Assembly: GCF_012489685.1 (NCBI RefSeq) | Contig: NC_080042.1 | Span: forward strand, 3,660,501-3,724,500 | Source of the DNA: Lotus japonicus | Lineage: Eukaryota > Streptophyta > Magnoliopsida > Fabales > Fabaceae | DNA length: 64,000 nucleotides | Direction of reading: 5' to 3' | In this document: in pieces, positions 9,411 to 20,605 of the stretch | How positions within the stretch are numbered: the stretch's first letter is position 1 | Layout of the letters: every line of letters starts with the position of its first letter | Program-made: the position numbers and the translations under genes | The notes under the pieces: generated by a model | What the model was told of the DNA's origin: nothing | Seen by the model: the letters and a program-made list of their open reading frames with translations, nothing else | Databases searched by the model: none

Positions 9411-10099
9411 TTGCATGAATTTAAGAATAGGCCTTGGCGCTTGATCAATGAACTTAATCAAATTGATCTTCCAAGGAGAGAAGTTAATTTCCTAGAGGTC
9501 AGACACATTTACAGGGAGAGCAACTCCTTGGCAGATTTTTTAGCTAACAAAGGATGTAACCGCCTTGAACCTTTATGGGTGCTATTAGAAGATCACAGGA
9601 ATCAGGAGGCATAGGAGAGCTAATTCGCGTGGCAGATTTCAGCTGGGATTGTAGGGTTTCTTACTGTGTTGCTTGCTGCTGATATGAGGCTTTTTACCTG
9701 GTTTTTTGCTGTCTTGAGATGGGTTCGGAGATTGCAAACTGAACTGGCTCTTGCTGTTTTTCGCTGGCTACTGTTACTGTAAGTTCTGCATAATAAAGAC
9801 TTGCTTGACAGAAGAGGAGGATTGCAGATCTAAAGAGGCGTTTTGCTGGTTCTAGAATAGGATTTAATTGGGGGGCTATTCTCAGAGGACACTTGTTTCT
9901 GTCTTGTTTTTTCTTGTTTCCTGTTTGTTAGTAAAGCTTAGGTATGTAAATGGGAAGGTGGTTTGGTACACTGCCTTGGTGTTAGATTTCTAAATGCTTT
10001 AGGAGGTAACACTCTGTGTTCTAATCTGTAAGGAGATTATGTATTATGGTCTTGGACCTTTATTGAATCAAATAATTATTTGATCTTTCAAAAAAAAAA
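9411..10099 (+). mobile_element. 5'-truncated LINE tail (RNase H end plus 3' UTR)
   Basis: An open frame of 67 codons (9411-9614) contains VRHIYRESNSLADFLANKG, the last conserved block of the plant LINE RNase H domain, with the final Asp in SLADFLA. About 470 bases of 3' UTR follow, ending at a short A run (10090-10099). No TSD could be found. It lies between the eIF2-gamma fragment and unassigned DNA, so it is either a later insertion or part of the captured material. Confidence 0.72.
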
Positions 10100-10103
10100 G
10101 GAG

Positions 10104-10235
10104 ATGAAACCTGGTGGGCTGCTGCTATTCGTCTTGATGGCCACCATGTTCGCTTCGTTAATACCAACACGTCACAGCCCTACCGCCGCAACTCAAGTCC
10201 ACCGTGAAGCTCTCATTCCTCTGACATCAGTGTAG
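10104..10235 (+). other. Unassigned short ORF with hydrophobic N-terminus (43 codons)
   Basis: It starts with ATG just after the LINE A run and encodes MKPGGLLLFVLMATMFASL, a signal-peptide-like start, then a polar tail to TAG at 10233-10235. Another frame of the same bases is also open and reads DETWWAAAIRLDGHHVRF. Both could be remnants of a captured exon or chance. GC content is higher than in the surroundings. I do not recognise either product. Confidence 0.2.
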
Positions 10236-11815
10236 GACTTTTCAGATGAATGTAATCTGAAACATAAAATGAATTAGTAGAAATCTGAGACACCAAATTT
10301 AGCAACTGTATAAAGTAAGCCTTTGTTTCACACTTATGAAACAAAGCCAAATACATAAACATAGGAACCCAGTTATATAACTGATATTATTCAATACACA
10401 TGAAAAGTAAACTGCTAAGGAAGTTTAAATAGAGACAGAGGAAGAAATAAATCAAGGGCAGCAAAACTGTATAAGGAAGAAAAAAAATCTGCCTTTGAGA
10501 TTGAGAGAGGAATAGAAAACAGCAATCCTTTTTTATAAAAAAAAAAACTTGATGACCCACCTCTTCTTATTCCTGACAAATAAATAAGAAAGTGGATCCT
10601 CTATACAGAAGTTAATCGGTTTTGGTATTTCAACTGTATAGATCAATCAAGCCTTAAAAGGGTTACTATTACGTTAAGTTGATCGGTTACAGAGGATGAC
10701 TCAAAAGCCATAACCGATCAAATGTATAAGGAAGAAAGCATGTGAAAGTTTAAGAATGAGATTATTAGAAATAAATTAAGTAAGCAATTTATTTTCAAAG
10801 AAAAGGCAAAGACTCAATGCAGAACAGACTCTTGAAGAGTTGAACATTCCAAATTCTAATGTTTTTTTTGGTCAGTTCCAGAATCTAATTCAAACTCCAA
10901 TCGATGTCTAATAATAGTGATTCTAAAGATTATGCAGATAGAAGATGAGTATAACAGATATGACAGACTTTTTGACATGATTAAATCATATTTTGTACAC
11001 AAAAAAGTAATTAACTCAGCTTAAATACAGAAGATGACTAAATGAGGTAGCCGATTTTCCACTCTCCACTACAAAAGGACTAATTATTTAATATCCAACA
11101 TGCCAAGTGTAAAACGATATGAAGTAAAAATGAAGTTGACTCCTGAAATTCAGAATTAAATCACAAAACCCAATTAAACACTTTGATTGTGAGCAAGCAG
11201 GTAAGCACTACAACTCAATCATATTCAAATTTTCATAGCAACAAAGCGAAAAAAGCTATCAAAAGATAAGGTATTTTTCAGTGCTCTAAATTAGTGTCAG
11301 TGCACCTCATCTCTCATCCATCTTATGTGTTGTAAATTAGTACCACCAGTTAACTACAATAGCGCGTTGATTTTCCTCTGAAATAACCTGAAGACATAAT
11401 ATAACTTCTATATTATTAAATTTATCTTCACATTCTAATCAGTAAGCAATAAGAACTCTCATGTGTTATATTAGTTCATTTCAGCAAGCAAGACACATCA
11501 ATTTTTATAACAAATGAAATAAATGTATCTGTTAAAATTAGGATATAAAAGCAAGGGTAGTCAACAAAGGAAAAACATCTAATAAGCATCAGATTTAGAA
11601 AACTTGCTCTTAAGGCTTGTGAAAATAAGCTCAGTTCGACTAACAAAGATTCATTAGACCAAGAAAATTTAAGAGATAGCAACAATATGTGTCACTCCCC
11701 ATGTCCTTTCCTTAAATCTCGTTCATTTGGTGAAACTACCCCCACATTTGAAGTCAATGCCCTCCTGAAACTTTTATCAATTTCCCAATTGAAGTAAATT
11801 ATAACAATCAGATAC
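10236..11815. other. AT-rich non-coding stretch, no gene seen
   Basis: About 1.6 kb between the short ORF and the cyclin fragment. It has no convincing frame, TSD or inverted repeat by eye. Some of it could be intron or 3' flank of the captured cyclin gene on the minus strand, but no further cyclin exon was recognised. Confidence 0.5.
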
Positions 11816-12185
11816 CTCCAGTTTCCAATACAAAGAATGAAGATCCTCAATATATTCAACTGCTTCAAAAGGATCATGATCACAAATAAAACATTAAAAT
11901 AGATATAAGGAAAAAAAAAAAGAACAGATACATAAACTAATACCATATGATCTGAATCACTATGCAGCGTTTCAGTTTTCTCCTAAGATAGTGGCACTAT
12001 AATCATAACATATGGACATGGAATAATCTCCATATCCTTTCTTGGTTATATATTAAAAATATGGCTGCTCAATATTTTAGTCTAATAGTAAAGGATATGT
12101 ACCTCAATTTCACCAAATGAGAAAGAGAAAGAGGATGTACCTCAGCGCAATTTCATTTGAGATGGTGATTTGTGCAGCAAACCTC
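11816..12185 (-). pseudogene. Captured fragment of a B2-type mitotic cyclin gene, three exon pieces
   Basis: Three minus-strand exon pieces occur in gene order. 12141-12185 encodes RFAAQITISNEIALR, the RRFAAQI block of plant CYCB2 N-termini, with tag| before it and |gtac after it. 11944-11982 encodes EKTETLHSDSDHM between ag| and |gtatta. 11816-11882 encodes DPFEAVEYIEDLHSLYWKLE before |gtatct, which matches the VVEYIEDLY segment that opens the cyclin box. The acceptor of the last piece is not a clean AG. The cyclin box itself is absent. In CYCB2 proteins these blocks occur in this order, so this is a genomic fragment with introns, on the same strand as the other captured pieces. Confidence 0.75.
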
Positions 12186-12936
12186 CTACATAACAATACA
12201 TGAACAAAAGGTTTTACAAATTCTTCATCTGGCTAAACATGTAAATCTTGGGTAACAAAGAGAAGAAAAGAAAGCATAAGAAATTGAATGCTCCTAATTG
12301 CTGTGTAGCATCCCAGGTTAGTGCACCAGTCACGCAGCCGCTAAAGCAGCTGAAATTGTGGTCGTCGGGGCACCATCTTGCTGCTATTCTGTGGCATTGA
12401 GGAAAACTGAAACATGCCATAAGAAATTGAACATTGGAGCATTTTTGGGTACAAACAAAACTGTTAGAAGGCATCATACACATAGTCAACGTTTTGATTA
12501 TATATATGCAAAATAATCAAATTAAGAGAGCTCAAACATTGAAAATGTAAAATGGTGAAACAACAAAAATGGAAAGTGATCACCTGTGAAGGAACGACCA
12601 AAAAATTAGGGGAAACAGGGTGAAAGAGAAATCGACGAAGCCAGTCCTATTTAACCAAGATGATAAGCAGATGGGGAGACTCAAAACGTTCTGCAGGTGT
12701 TGAGAGCTCAAAATTTTTTCTCGGTTACGAATACAATTGTGAAGAATGAAAGTCAAAGGGTTTTTTCAAGCAAAAACTCAACAGAGATAAAAAGAACGGC
12801 TGGGATTGCATCTTTTGGAAAATAATGTTTACCTTTACCAAAATACCCATAAAGGAAATTAAATTGTAGTGCAATAGGATATTGAATTTTAAACTTACCC
12901 TCTAGGCTGAAAAACTCTTCCTTTATATAGTTTATA
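12186..12936 (-). other. Unidentified minus-strand exon/5'-UTR-like sequence
   Basis: Upstream of the cyclin pieces on the minus strand there is a GC-richer block at 12300-12410 with an acceptor-like tttcag before it and an ATG (MPQNSSKM). A pyrimidine-rich, leader-like stretch with possible splice sites lies at 12590-12830. The block tgctcc(a)at..ttcaatttcttatg occurs on both sides of the GC-richer block. It may be the cyclin 5' end or a fourth captured gene. I cannot identify it. Confidence 0.3.
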
Positions 12937-12959
12937 AATAGATAGATAGATAGATAGAT
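12937..12959 (-). repeat. (TAGA)n microsatellite at the inferred Helitron 5' end
   Basis: About five TAGA units on the plus strand. On the minus strand the run begins A|TCTATC and is followed by a short AT-rich leader, as at Helitron 5' ends. The host A is followed by TC, as the family rule requires. The repeat makes the exact base uncertain. Confidence 0.45.
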
Positions 12960-13007
12960 TGTACTCTGCTAACAGCTCTGGTTATTTTAATCTAATATAT
13001 AGATTAG

Positions 13008-13830
13008 ATTGCAGCCTTTATGCAGAGAATAGGTTGATCCATCCATTCAAAAATTGAACAATTGAAACCCTTCACCTTTCCTGATAGCTGATTCCGCACC
13101 CTTTGTTGAGCCTTTTCAAACACCGAGTCCTCATGTATACCCCGTTCATTGAAGATAGTGTGATTCTGGTGTCACTAAATCGCCCACACCATTGCAAACC
13201 GAACAACCCAGTAAACCACATTTTGATTTGAATTCAAGTCAGTTCTACTATGTTGTTGCAGATGATCCCTACAGTCCCCTGGCAACACTGTAAGCAACCC
13301 AAGCCTCCTGTAACATTTCACCCGCACACTAACCGCAACCGAGCATAAGGTTAGGAGGTGATTGAGAGTCTCTTCGTCCTGCAAACACAATGGACAACAG
13401 GCATCAATGGAAGCTCTAATTACCTTTCTTTTCTTAAGATTTTGGCAAGTTGATAGACGGTCTTGCACCATCTTCCAGATAAACACACACACACACATGT
13501 GATGGGTCTGGATCTCCGAACATAGGGCCCTGAATCAACTTCTAGGCAGATTGCATTGAACATATTCCCTCTGGATCTACCGTCCTTGTCCAATAATCAT
13601 GCACTTCTCTTGTCAGTGTTACCCCACTCACCAAGCTGCGAAGATTCTCTATCATATTCTGCTCCCACTCAAAGTCCTCCTCCACTTGAACTTCCATGAC
13701 CACACCCCCATCCAGCCATTCTCCCATCTCTGCCACAAATTTAATTTTTTGAATGGATAGATGGAAAAGCTTCCTGATTTGTTTTGTAAATATACCACGT
13801 TGTCTTTGTATAGGCTGAATCAATCAAGAT
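13008..13830 (-). pseudogene. LINE ORF2 C-terminal relic (zf-RVT region)
   Basis: The minus strand encodes a degenerate FAEMGEWL-type segment, then FIWKMVQDRLSTCQNL and CCPLC..DEETLNHLLTLCS. This is the zinc-binding domain (zf-RVT) after the RT of plant L1-type LINEs. A tail with QNHTIF and FEWMDQPILCIKAAI is colinear with the end of the LINE at 53673 (NQTIF...YEWLLQPLLCIRAID), so both belong to one lineage. Frameshifts and stops are present. The inferred Helitron 5' end lies about 50 bases beyond the coding end. Confidence 0.78.
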
Positions 13831-14784
13831 AGCAAAGTACGTGACTCAATTGAGAAAGGTTGGAAAGCTCGATGGTATGATCATGAAAATAGCAACAATA
13901 TATACACTAGTGGGCTTTCCTACACTATTAAATATGGGCCTTTTCTGAAGTTTGCTAACTGCACTGAATTGCATTTGATTAGTCCACTTAAATTTTAAGG
14001 TGCTGGCCCTGGAAAACAGATTGCCCTTTGTACTGGAGAATTTGGAGCCGCCTAAGGTGTGTAAGACTCTAACCTTGCTTATGTATTGCTTAAGTGATTT
14101 ATTGAATAAAAGTGAAGTTTGTAGTGAAGTTTGATTTAATTGCTAATCTGTCCGTGACTTTGTGGGAATTTTTGAGAGGTCTTAACGACCTTATCCGGAG
14201 AAGCTTCCTTCATGAGAGTTGTAGTTCTCTAAGTTATCTAAATCCTCTCGTTGGTTTCAGGTCCTTCCGACCTCTGTAGCCCGAGATATTCATGTTTTAG
14301 TGACGGAAGATCAGACTGTACTGTACTTGCAATTTTGCTTGAAGGAATTTTCTTAATTCCGAATTTATTTCTTTAAATTCAGGGGAAGGAGTTTTGTCTT
14401 GATTTATTTTATCCTCTTAATCAGTAATTAGGAGGGTAATTAGTTGGGCTTGGGCCAAGTTATGAAGGGAGAAGAGAAAAAAAAAATAAAACCTAGCCCA
14501 TGATGTATGCTAGCCACCGGTTTTCACTTAGGGAAGGATAAGAGTGTTTGTTGACTTGGTTTGCTTGAGTTAAGGGGATTATTGGGGGTTATGAGCAATT
14601 AATGCCTAGTCCCTATTCAAATTGAATTTTTTTGTGAAGGCTTGGGAAGAGGTGTGTGAGGCCGTGGGTTTGGGGACAAAAGGGGAAAGGGTTTTCAGTT
14701 TTTGAGAGACCAAAAGGGCTGAGTTAGAAACACATTCCCTCCCTTTCATTCTCATCACACATTCAGAAGAAAGAAAGAAAGAAA

Positions 14785-14892
14785 GGGTGAGAGAGAGAGA
14801 GAGAGAGGAGAGGCGGCTAGAGCAAGTAAAAGAAGAAGAAGAAGAAGAAGAAGAAGAAGAAGAAGAAGAAGAAGAAGAAGGAGGAGGAGGAG
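14785..14892. repeat. (GA)n and (AAG)n microsatellites in solo LTR
   Basis: A gagagaga run near 14787-14807 is followed by about 17 aag/gaa units at 14829-14882, then ggaggagga. The serine- and leucine-rich frames they create on the minus strand are not genes. Confidence 0.9.
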
Positions 14893-15605
14893 AGAAACCA
14901 AGAGAGAGCAAGGGAAAGAAAGAGGATTCGATTCCAGAGCAAGGGGGAAGGGATCATCTTCTCTAAACCATTCAAACTCATCGTTTTTCATTCTTCACAA
15001 AGGATAAGATAAGGGCTGGTCTAGGTTGGGTAGTTTAACTAGGATATTTGACAAGTTTTGCCATGAGAAGAGCCATGATTTTGATGTCTTTTGCATGAGT
15101 TTTCGTGATGATGATGCTTGCTGGATTTTCTACCTTGGAATACCATGTATACAAACCTCTATTCGTTGTTCATGCCGTGATCTATGATTTTATGTGGATT
15201 TGCTATGACAACTTGCTAATTTGACTTTTTTTTTCTCTTGTCATAACATGATGTGACCCTTGATTTCAGAAAACTTATATCTATCTATTATTTAGTTGGG
15301 TGTTCTTCTGAATTTTGAATATCTAACTTACTGGTACTGTTTTGATGTAATTTGTTACTGGCTGGAATATTGTGTAAAGGGTCGCTCATCTAGCTGTAAT
15401 TCCCATTGTGACTGTGATGATTTTGTCGTACTTTTATTCGACGAATGTTGTAAGACTCTAGGTTGACTTTAGAGCCTTTAACAAAGAGAATGAGATTAAT
15501 CGCTTGCAAGTAAATGAGATAATTAATGGAACATAGGTCTAGGTGAGACTATGTACCATGAGAACGATGGTGCCGTTAGAGACAAACGGTAACTTGCACG
15601 CGAGG

Positions 15606-15700
15606 GAGATTTTTGTGGATCATTGCGGATCCACGTGATAAGGTTGACTGCGGTCTCCTTGAGATTTTTGTGGATCATTGCGGCTCCACGTGAACTGTGC
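15606..15700. repeat. Tandem block repeat in solo LTR
   Basis: The block gagatttttgtggatcattgcgg.tccacgtga occurs twice, at about 15606-15640 and 15660-15694, with an unrelated spacer. Each copy contains a short palindrome ending in cacgtg. Confidence 0.75.
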
Positions 15701-15898
15701 ATCTGCGGATGTACGAGAATGGGCACGGTGTTTTGGTGGGTTGTGTGATGTGAGGATTCGTTAGCTTAACTGACTAACTTTTATGAAAATAATTCTATAA
15801 GCGAATGATTAATGTATATTGTGAAATAGTTTATAATATGTTGTTTTTGCGACCTGGCCCTTGCACTACTTGTCTTTGTTTTATTTGCAGGGGGGTAG

Positions 15899-16024
15899 AT
15901 GGTCGTGAAGATAACGGCAACGACCCATTCTTGGGAGCTGATACTCCGTGACGAGCCACTACCGGATGACGACTACACTTCTGATGAAGAGGAAGAAGAT
16001 AAAGGGGAAGAGGCCAAGGAATAG
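15899..16024 (+). other. Short acidic ORF near the 3' end of the solo LTR (41 codons)
   Basis: The frame opens just after an acceptor-like tttgcag and encodes a basic start and then DEPLPDDDYTSDEEEEDKG with a TAG stop. The position and the SDEE-type acidic content parallel the longer ORF in the solo LTR at 29447. The function is unknown and it could be an exon of an LTR-encoded protein. Confidence 0.3.
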
Positions 16025-17040
16025 GGTTGGGTTGAGAGACATCCATTTTCTCTTTAGGATGAGAGGACCGAGTTTGGGAAGCATTGAACAATTATTTTGT
16101 TTTCATTTGGATAAATAAAGTTGATGTAGTTTACTTTGGTTTTAGACGTATGTTTCATGCTTATTTTATTTAATTCAAAAGTTTTGGGATGATATTTACT
16201 TCCGCGAGATTTGTAAAGGTTAATCTTTCAAGAGTTTCGCAATTAATGAACCTTTGTCATTAATCAAAGATTAAAAATTGAATCGACGAAAATTCTTTAC
16301 GAAAATTGGATTAATTGGTTACTGTGTGACTCTCGAGAAATCGGGGCGTTACAAGGTGCACAAGTGAGTCTTTGTGCAAAGTTGCACAAGTGGTACTTGA
16401 CTTGTATATACAGGTTCAAAACCGGATACCCAATATTTTTTATTTTTTTAAAAAATCTACAGTGGTTCCGGAAAACAGATGCAATGGAGAACTATACCCT
16501 AGGCCCTTTCTTCTCCAACCAAATCAGAGGGATTCCCTGATTAGAGACCTCTTCCCTCTTCTATCCCAACATACACCAGTTGTCACGCACACACATAGGG
16601 AGAGAGAGGTGACTGGTGGTCAGAATTTCAGTGGCAAAGGAGAAGAAGGTGTCGTATATTTTGTTTGAGGATTTGTTTTTGTACAGGTGGTTCTTGGATT
16701 TAGTTGAAGGTTTCTTATTGTGACTCCCCATGTCTTTTCTTTTGTGGTTTATTGCAGAGATGAGTGGTGGGGATAAGATTCTGAACTAGTTTTGTTTATA
16801 TAGCCACCACCATCACTTCGCCGGAAAAAATGGTGTGCTGGGTGTGAAATTTTGCCGGAAAATGGTTGGAGGGTCGCCGGAAAGATTTGTGATGGTGGAA
16901 GGGAGGGGCCATTGCTTTTTTTTAAAAAATAAAATAATATTGGATGACCGGTTTCTAAACCTGTAATTACAAGTCATATGCCATTTGTGTAACTTTACAC
17001 AAATAAATCCTTGTGCACGGTAGGCGTTCCCGGAGAATTT

Positions 17041-17395
17041 GGACATATAAAATCTGTCTTTACTTGGCATGAACTCCTTTCTTCGGGCATCAATGTTGTT
17101 TGAATACAATATAAAACCATCAAGGTGGCTTTCTTACCCATTAACTTAAGCTTTTGTGATAATTGGTTGCTTGACATGATATTAAAGTCTCTATGATTTA
17201 ACGATTTAGAGTTCGATCCACCTGTGCATTTATCAACACTTCCGGCCCAAAGGGCTCTTGCGTGAGAGGATGCTAGAATATTATATAAAATCATTAAGGT
17301 AGTGCTTACCCAACAACTTAAGCTTTAAAAATAATTAATTGCTTGAGAATTGAAATAAAAGATCCATAAGTTGCTATACTCTACGTGCTCTCTAA
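17041..17395. repeat. Duplicated retroelement-derived fragment
   Basis: Two blocks (about 17105-17180 and 17277-17345) share atataaaa.catnaaggt, cttaccca..aacttaagctttt and taattgnttgcttga. The wording resembles the LTR end and primer-site region of a plant retrotransposon, but no complete LTR or coding region is present. No gene is seen. Confidence 0.4.
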
Positions 17396-18946
17396 GGCTT
17401 TGTTTGGCAGAGGAAGATTTGAGTAGAGAGAGATGAGAAGAGAGAGTTAGGGGAGGAAAGAGGAAGTATGTGTGTTTAGTCATTGATGCATATATTTAAA
17501 TCTCGACTCAAACCGACCAGTCCAACCGGGACTCAGTCACCTTGGATCGGTCTTGTATAAGAACCAATATAGCCCGACCGGTTTAATGATAGAACTTATG
17601 ACTCAGCCAGATTTTGGTTAAACTAATGAGTCACCAATTTTTTTTTTTAAAGCAGCATTTTATTTAGTGAAACGTGGCGTTTTTTTAAGACACATGATGC
17701 TGCTAAAAAGTTGATTAATTTAAGGATATTTAAAAATTTTGCAATTAATTTAAGGATATTTAAAAAATTTGTAACGGTAAGGAATTAAATGTCGGACTTG
17801 ACACAAAGGAATTCTATGTTATACCACTAGACTATATTAAGAGTGGTGTTGAAAGTTTACATTTTATTACATTTATATTATACATATTACAATCAAAATG
17901 GTTCTAATTTCATATTTGTGTGGTAGTAATGATGTTCAAATTTTGAGTATAGATTTATTAATTATTGTTTGCTAATATAAATTTTTAGAATTATTTATTA
18001 TATATCGAATCAAGCAGTCCGTTCAATGACTCATTACTCCGATTAGTAACTCATCGATCAGTACATTGACTGAGTCAATGACCGAGCGGCGTTTTAAAAC
18101 ACTGGTTTGGTGAGGGGAGGAGGGAGATATAGATGAGAAAAAGTGATGGGACCTACTACTTTTTTTTATCTCCAAATTTGAGAGATGTGTGAGTGATTTA
18201 TTTTTACATTTTTTTTCAAATTTTTGTACTTTACTGGTGTAAGACCCAAGTTTTTAAGCTTAGAATAAGTGGAAGAGATTTCCATTTACGATTAGGCTTG
18301 ATGTATCGTGAAAGGAAACCTGAACTAGAGTTTACCAAATGAAATAAATTTATGAAGGAGAAAGTTCAGGAAAAGTCAAAGGATTGTATCGAAGTCGATA
18401 AAAGTTATAGCACGATCGTTATACACTTAAACCTAGGTCAGAAACCCTAGTATATCGCTAGTTTTCACTTAAAGACACGATGGAAACTAATTCCAAAAAA
18501 ATCTTCAGAGAAATGTTAGAATTTCTCTTAATCCTTATATGACCATCATTTCGAGGCGAAACTATAGGATCTACGAACGTCCGATTCCAATCATCGGAAG
18601 TTTGCCGAAACCGAATCCCTGGTATTTCAAAACCCTAGAATTTCTCGGCAATGAAGACTTTTTCTATTCAGAGCTTCAAATGAAGATTCTACACGCGTAC
18701 ACCCATTGCTCTTGATGATTTCAATCTTTCTTCAGAAGGAAGTTTTCCATTCCGACATCCGATGCAAAAAGCAACTTATCGGGTAAAATAGTTTTATACC
18801 GACTATGCTTTAGTTGCCAAAAATACAAAGAGACCTCATTTTAGTTTTGGAATTCTTTCGCCAAAACATATCTATTAATTCACGGAGAATGACGCCGGAA
18901 AAATCAGATTCGCGAAACTTTCATTTTCCCGCGAATTTCCAACCTT

Positions 18947-18954
18947 TATATATA
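18947..18954 (+). promoter_or_regulatory. TATA box of the solo LTR
   Basis: tttatatatagc is followed by a CT-rich leader and a possible donor (cgag|gtatag, about 19095). The sister LTR has the same arrangement with tatatata at 30105-30112. Confidence 0.55.
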
Positions 18955-19769
18955 GCAAAGAAAGGAAGAAAAACTCAAATTTTCCTCCATTTTCTCTCCT
19001 CAAACCCGCGGCCAAGAACAAGGAAGAAGGAAGAAGAATTTTGTTCATCGCTTGCTTGATCGTCGATCAATCAGTTGCTACTTCAAGGCTTCGAGGTATA
19101 GTCGCTAATCCTTACCTCTGATCGCTTTTTCCATAGCTTTTCTGTAGAGTTTTCTGAGCGGATAGTTTATGGGTTTTTGCAAAACTATCCTGAATCTTTC
19201 ATTTCTGATTCTAAACCTCTTCCTTACGTGCCCAAGATCACTTCTGCCGGGTTAGATTTTCCGTTATGTCGCCGGAATTCCGCCGGAATCAATTTTAGCC
19301 TTAAATACCCATTTTTGGAGTTTTTGGAGTAAAGCTTCAACCTTTAGGCTGAAAACTACCGCCTTAGCTTAGTGCTAGTAGGATTAGTTGTTATAAACGT
19401 CGTTGGTGACGTCCCTGCAAAATTTGGTTTTTGGGATTTCAGTTTTGAAATTTCTAAGTTAAAAATCATGACCAAAATACCCCTGCGACAGTTTTTGATC
19501 CGATAATTTTTCCGAGTTCAGAATACCCTTAGTTACGGCTTATGAAAGCATAGGAACCAAGTTTGATCGAAGAAAAATCGAGCCCCATAATTGCACAAAG
19601 TGGCCGAACCTATTAAAGGGGGAGGAGGAAATTTCCTTTTCCGAAAACTTGTCTTTTCGCGCTAGATTATCGTACCTTAGAGTATAGATTACTTCGAGTA
19701 ACCTTAGTAAGTATCGATAGCTTAGTTTTCGATAGATTCTGATAGTATTTCTGTGGTTTTGCTCTAAAG

Positions 19770-19847
19770 GTGATTTTGAGGAATTCCCAGAGGAGCAAGC
19801 CTTTGATTGTGAACAAGTGTTAGGAGATCGTCCTGGAGAATCTACAG
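19770..19847 (+). other. 78-base exon-like acidic block in solo LTR
   Basis: Bounded by aaag| and cag|gtgag, it encodes DFEEFPEEQAFDCE. The sister LTR has a block of exactly the same length at 30916-30993 (AFEEFPEEQGFACE). Several of the differences between them are synonymous (ttc/ttt, cca/cct, gag/gaa). This suggests a coding exon that was once under selection. Confidence 0.4.
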
Positions 19848-20465
19848 GTGAGGGCTTCTCACTGAATCTCTAGTTAATGCTTAGGGTCGATGTTTCGACA
19901 TTGTTTACTGTTTATGCACTGGAATTGTGTGTGATTGGAAAATGTTTTCTGAGGCTTCGGCTGACAATGTAGATGATTCTTCTACTGAATGTTTTTGAGA
20001 TTGACTTACATGCTATGTGCTAAGTGGGTAATCTAGGATGTGTGGTGCATGCTTTATATGCTAAGTGCTAAGTGTTTATGATGAGATTCTTTGATATATG
20101 ACATGTTGTTGATTGTGATGATTTAAATATGCTCTGTACTGGAATCTGAGATTCTGAATGGTGAGAATAGCGGGCAGGTCATGCCGATTTTATTTTGAGA
20201 GTTTTGAGAAAGTTTGATAGGACGAACGAGGTTCGGGCCTTAATTTTGTTTAGTGGATCGAGACATCCTCTGGAAGCGACTTGGGATTGGGAGATCCTGA
20301 AAATGTATAAGACTTGCGATAAGACAAAATGGAATCTATTTTATAAAGAAAATTCATAAGACCTTAAATAACCTCAAAATCTTTAAGTAATGATAACAAC
20401 CTCGAAGAGGCATTGGAAGTCAAATCATAGTTTTGGAAAAACGAGGAGTGTCGTCGGATCCAAGT

Positions 20466-20605
20466 GTTGAGTTTGTTGTTGTGTTGTTGGAGCAGCGTTT
20501 GTTGTTGTGCTGTTGGAGCGGCGTTTATTGTTGTGCTGTTGGAGCAGCGTTTGTTATTGTGCTGTTGGAGCAGCGTTTGTTGTGGTGGTGTTGGAGCAGC
20601 TATGT
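20466..20605 (+). repeat. Minisatellite, about 30-bp unit, 4-5 copies
   Basis: The unit is close to gtttgttgttgtgctgttggagcagc with single-base changes. It sits between ccaagtgttga and gtcgcagaatcgac, the same two anchors that flank an unrelated minisatellite in the sister solo LTR. Confidence 0.88.

Larger units (their letters stand above)
5924..12958 (-). mobile_element. Probable non-autonomous Helitron carrying host gene fragments
   Basis: On the minus strand the right-hand (3') end has a 7-bp GC-rich hairpin (cccgtgc/gcacggg), an A/T-rich spacer and CTAG followed by T, the canonical Helitron 3' signature (5924-5953). A plausible 5' end is a TC preceded by A at about 12958, inside a (TCTA)n run followed by an A/T-rich leader. 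No Rep/helicase gene is visible. Inside are fragments of at least three unrelated host genes, all on the minus strand and two with introns, which fits capture from genomic DNA. A LINE tail, a SINE-like insert and a Stowaway MITE are later or captured passengers. The 3' end is well supported. The 5' end is uncertain because the TCTA repeat allows several phases. Confidence 0.6.
14060..16353 (+). mobile_element. Solo LTR, 2.3 kb (family A), TSD aggtg
   Basis: It starts tgtaagactc and ends cggggcgttaca, with the short inverted ends tgtaa/ttaca, and has perfect 5-bp TSDs (aggtg at 14055-14059 and 16354-16358). No internal retrotransposon region is present, so it is the product of LTR-LTR recombination. 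It contains (GA)n and (AAG)n tracts, a repeated cgg.tccacgtga block and a short acidic ORF near its 3' end. Its interior differs from the two longer solo LTRs in this window, although the ends are alike. Confidence 0.88.
14044..17031. mobile_element. Mutator-type (MULE) inverted-repeat element split by a solo LTR
   Basis: Without the nested LTR the element is about 689 bp. It is flanked by a perfect 9-bp repeat ggagaattt (14035-14043 and 17032-17040), the usual Mutator TSD length. Its ends are inverted copies of each other for about 100 bases: gg...cgccta..gtgcacaag at the edge, then a caggttnnaaaccgg block and an AT-rich part. No transposase is present, so it is non-autonomous. The solo LTR inserted inside its left inverted repeat. 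Confidence 0.8.

Noticed and set aside
14606..14991. Minus-strand ORFs rich in serine or leucine
   Set aside because: They are translations of the (AAG)n and (GA)n microsatellites in a solo LTR and have no other content.
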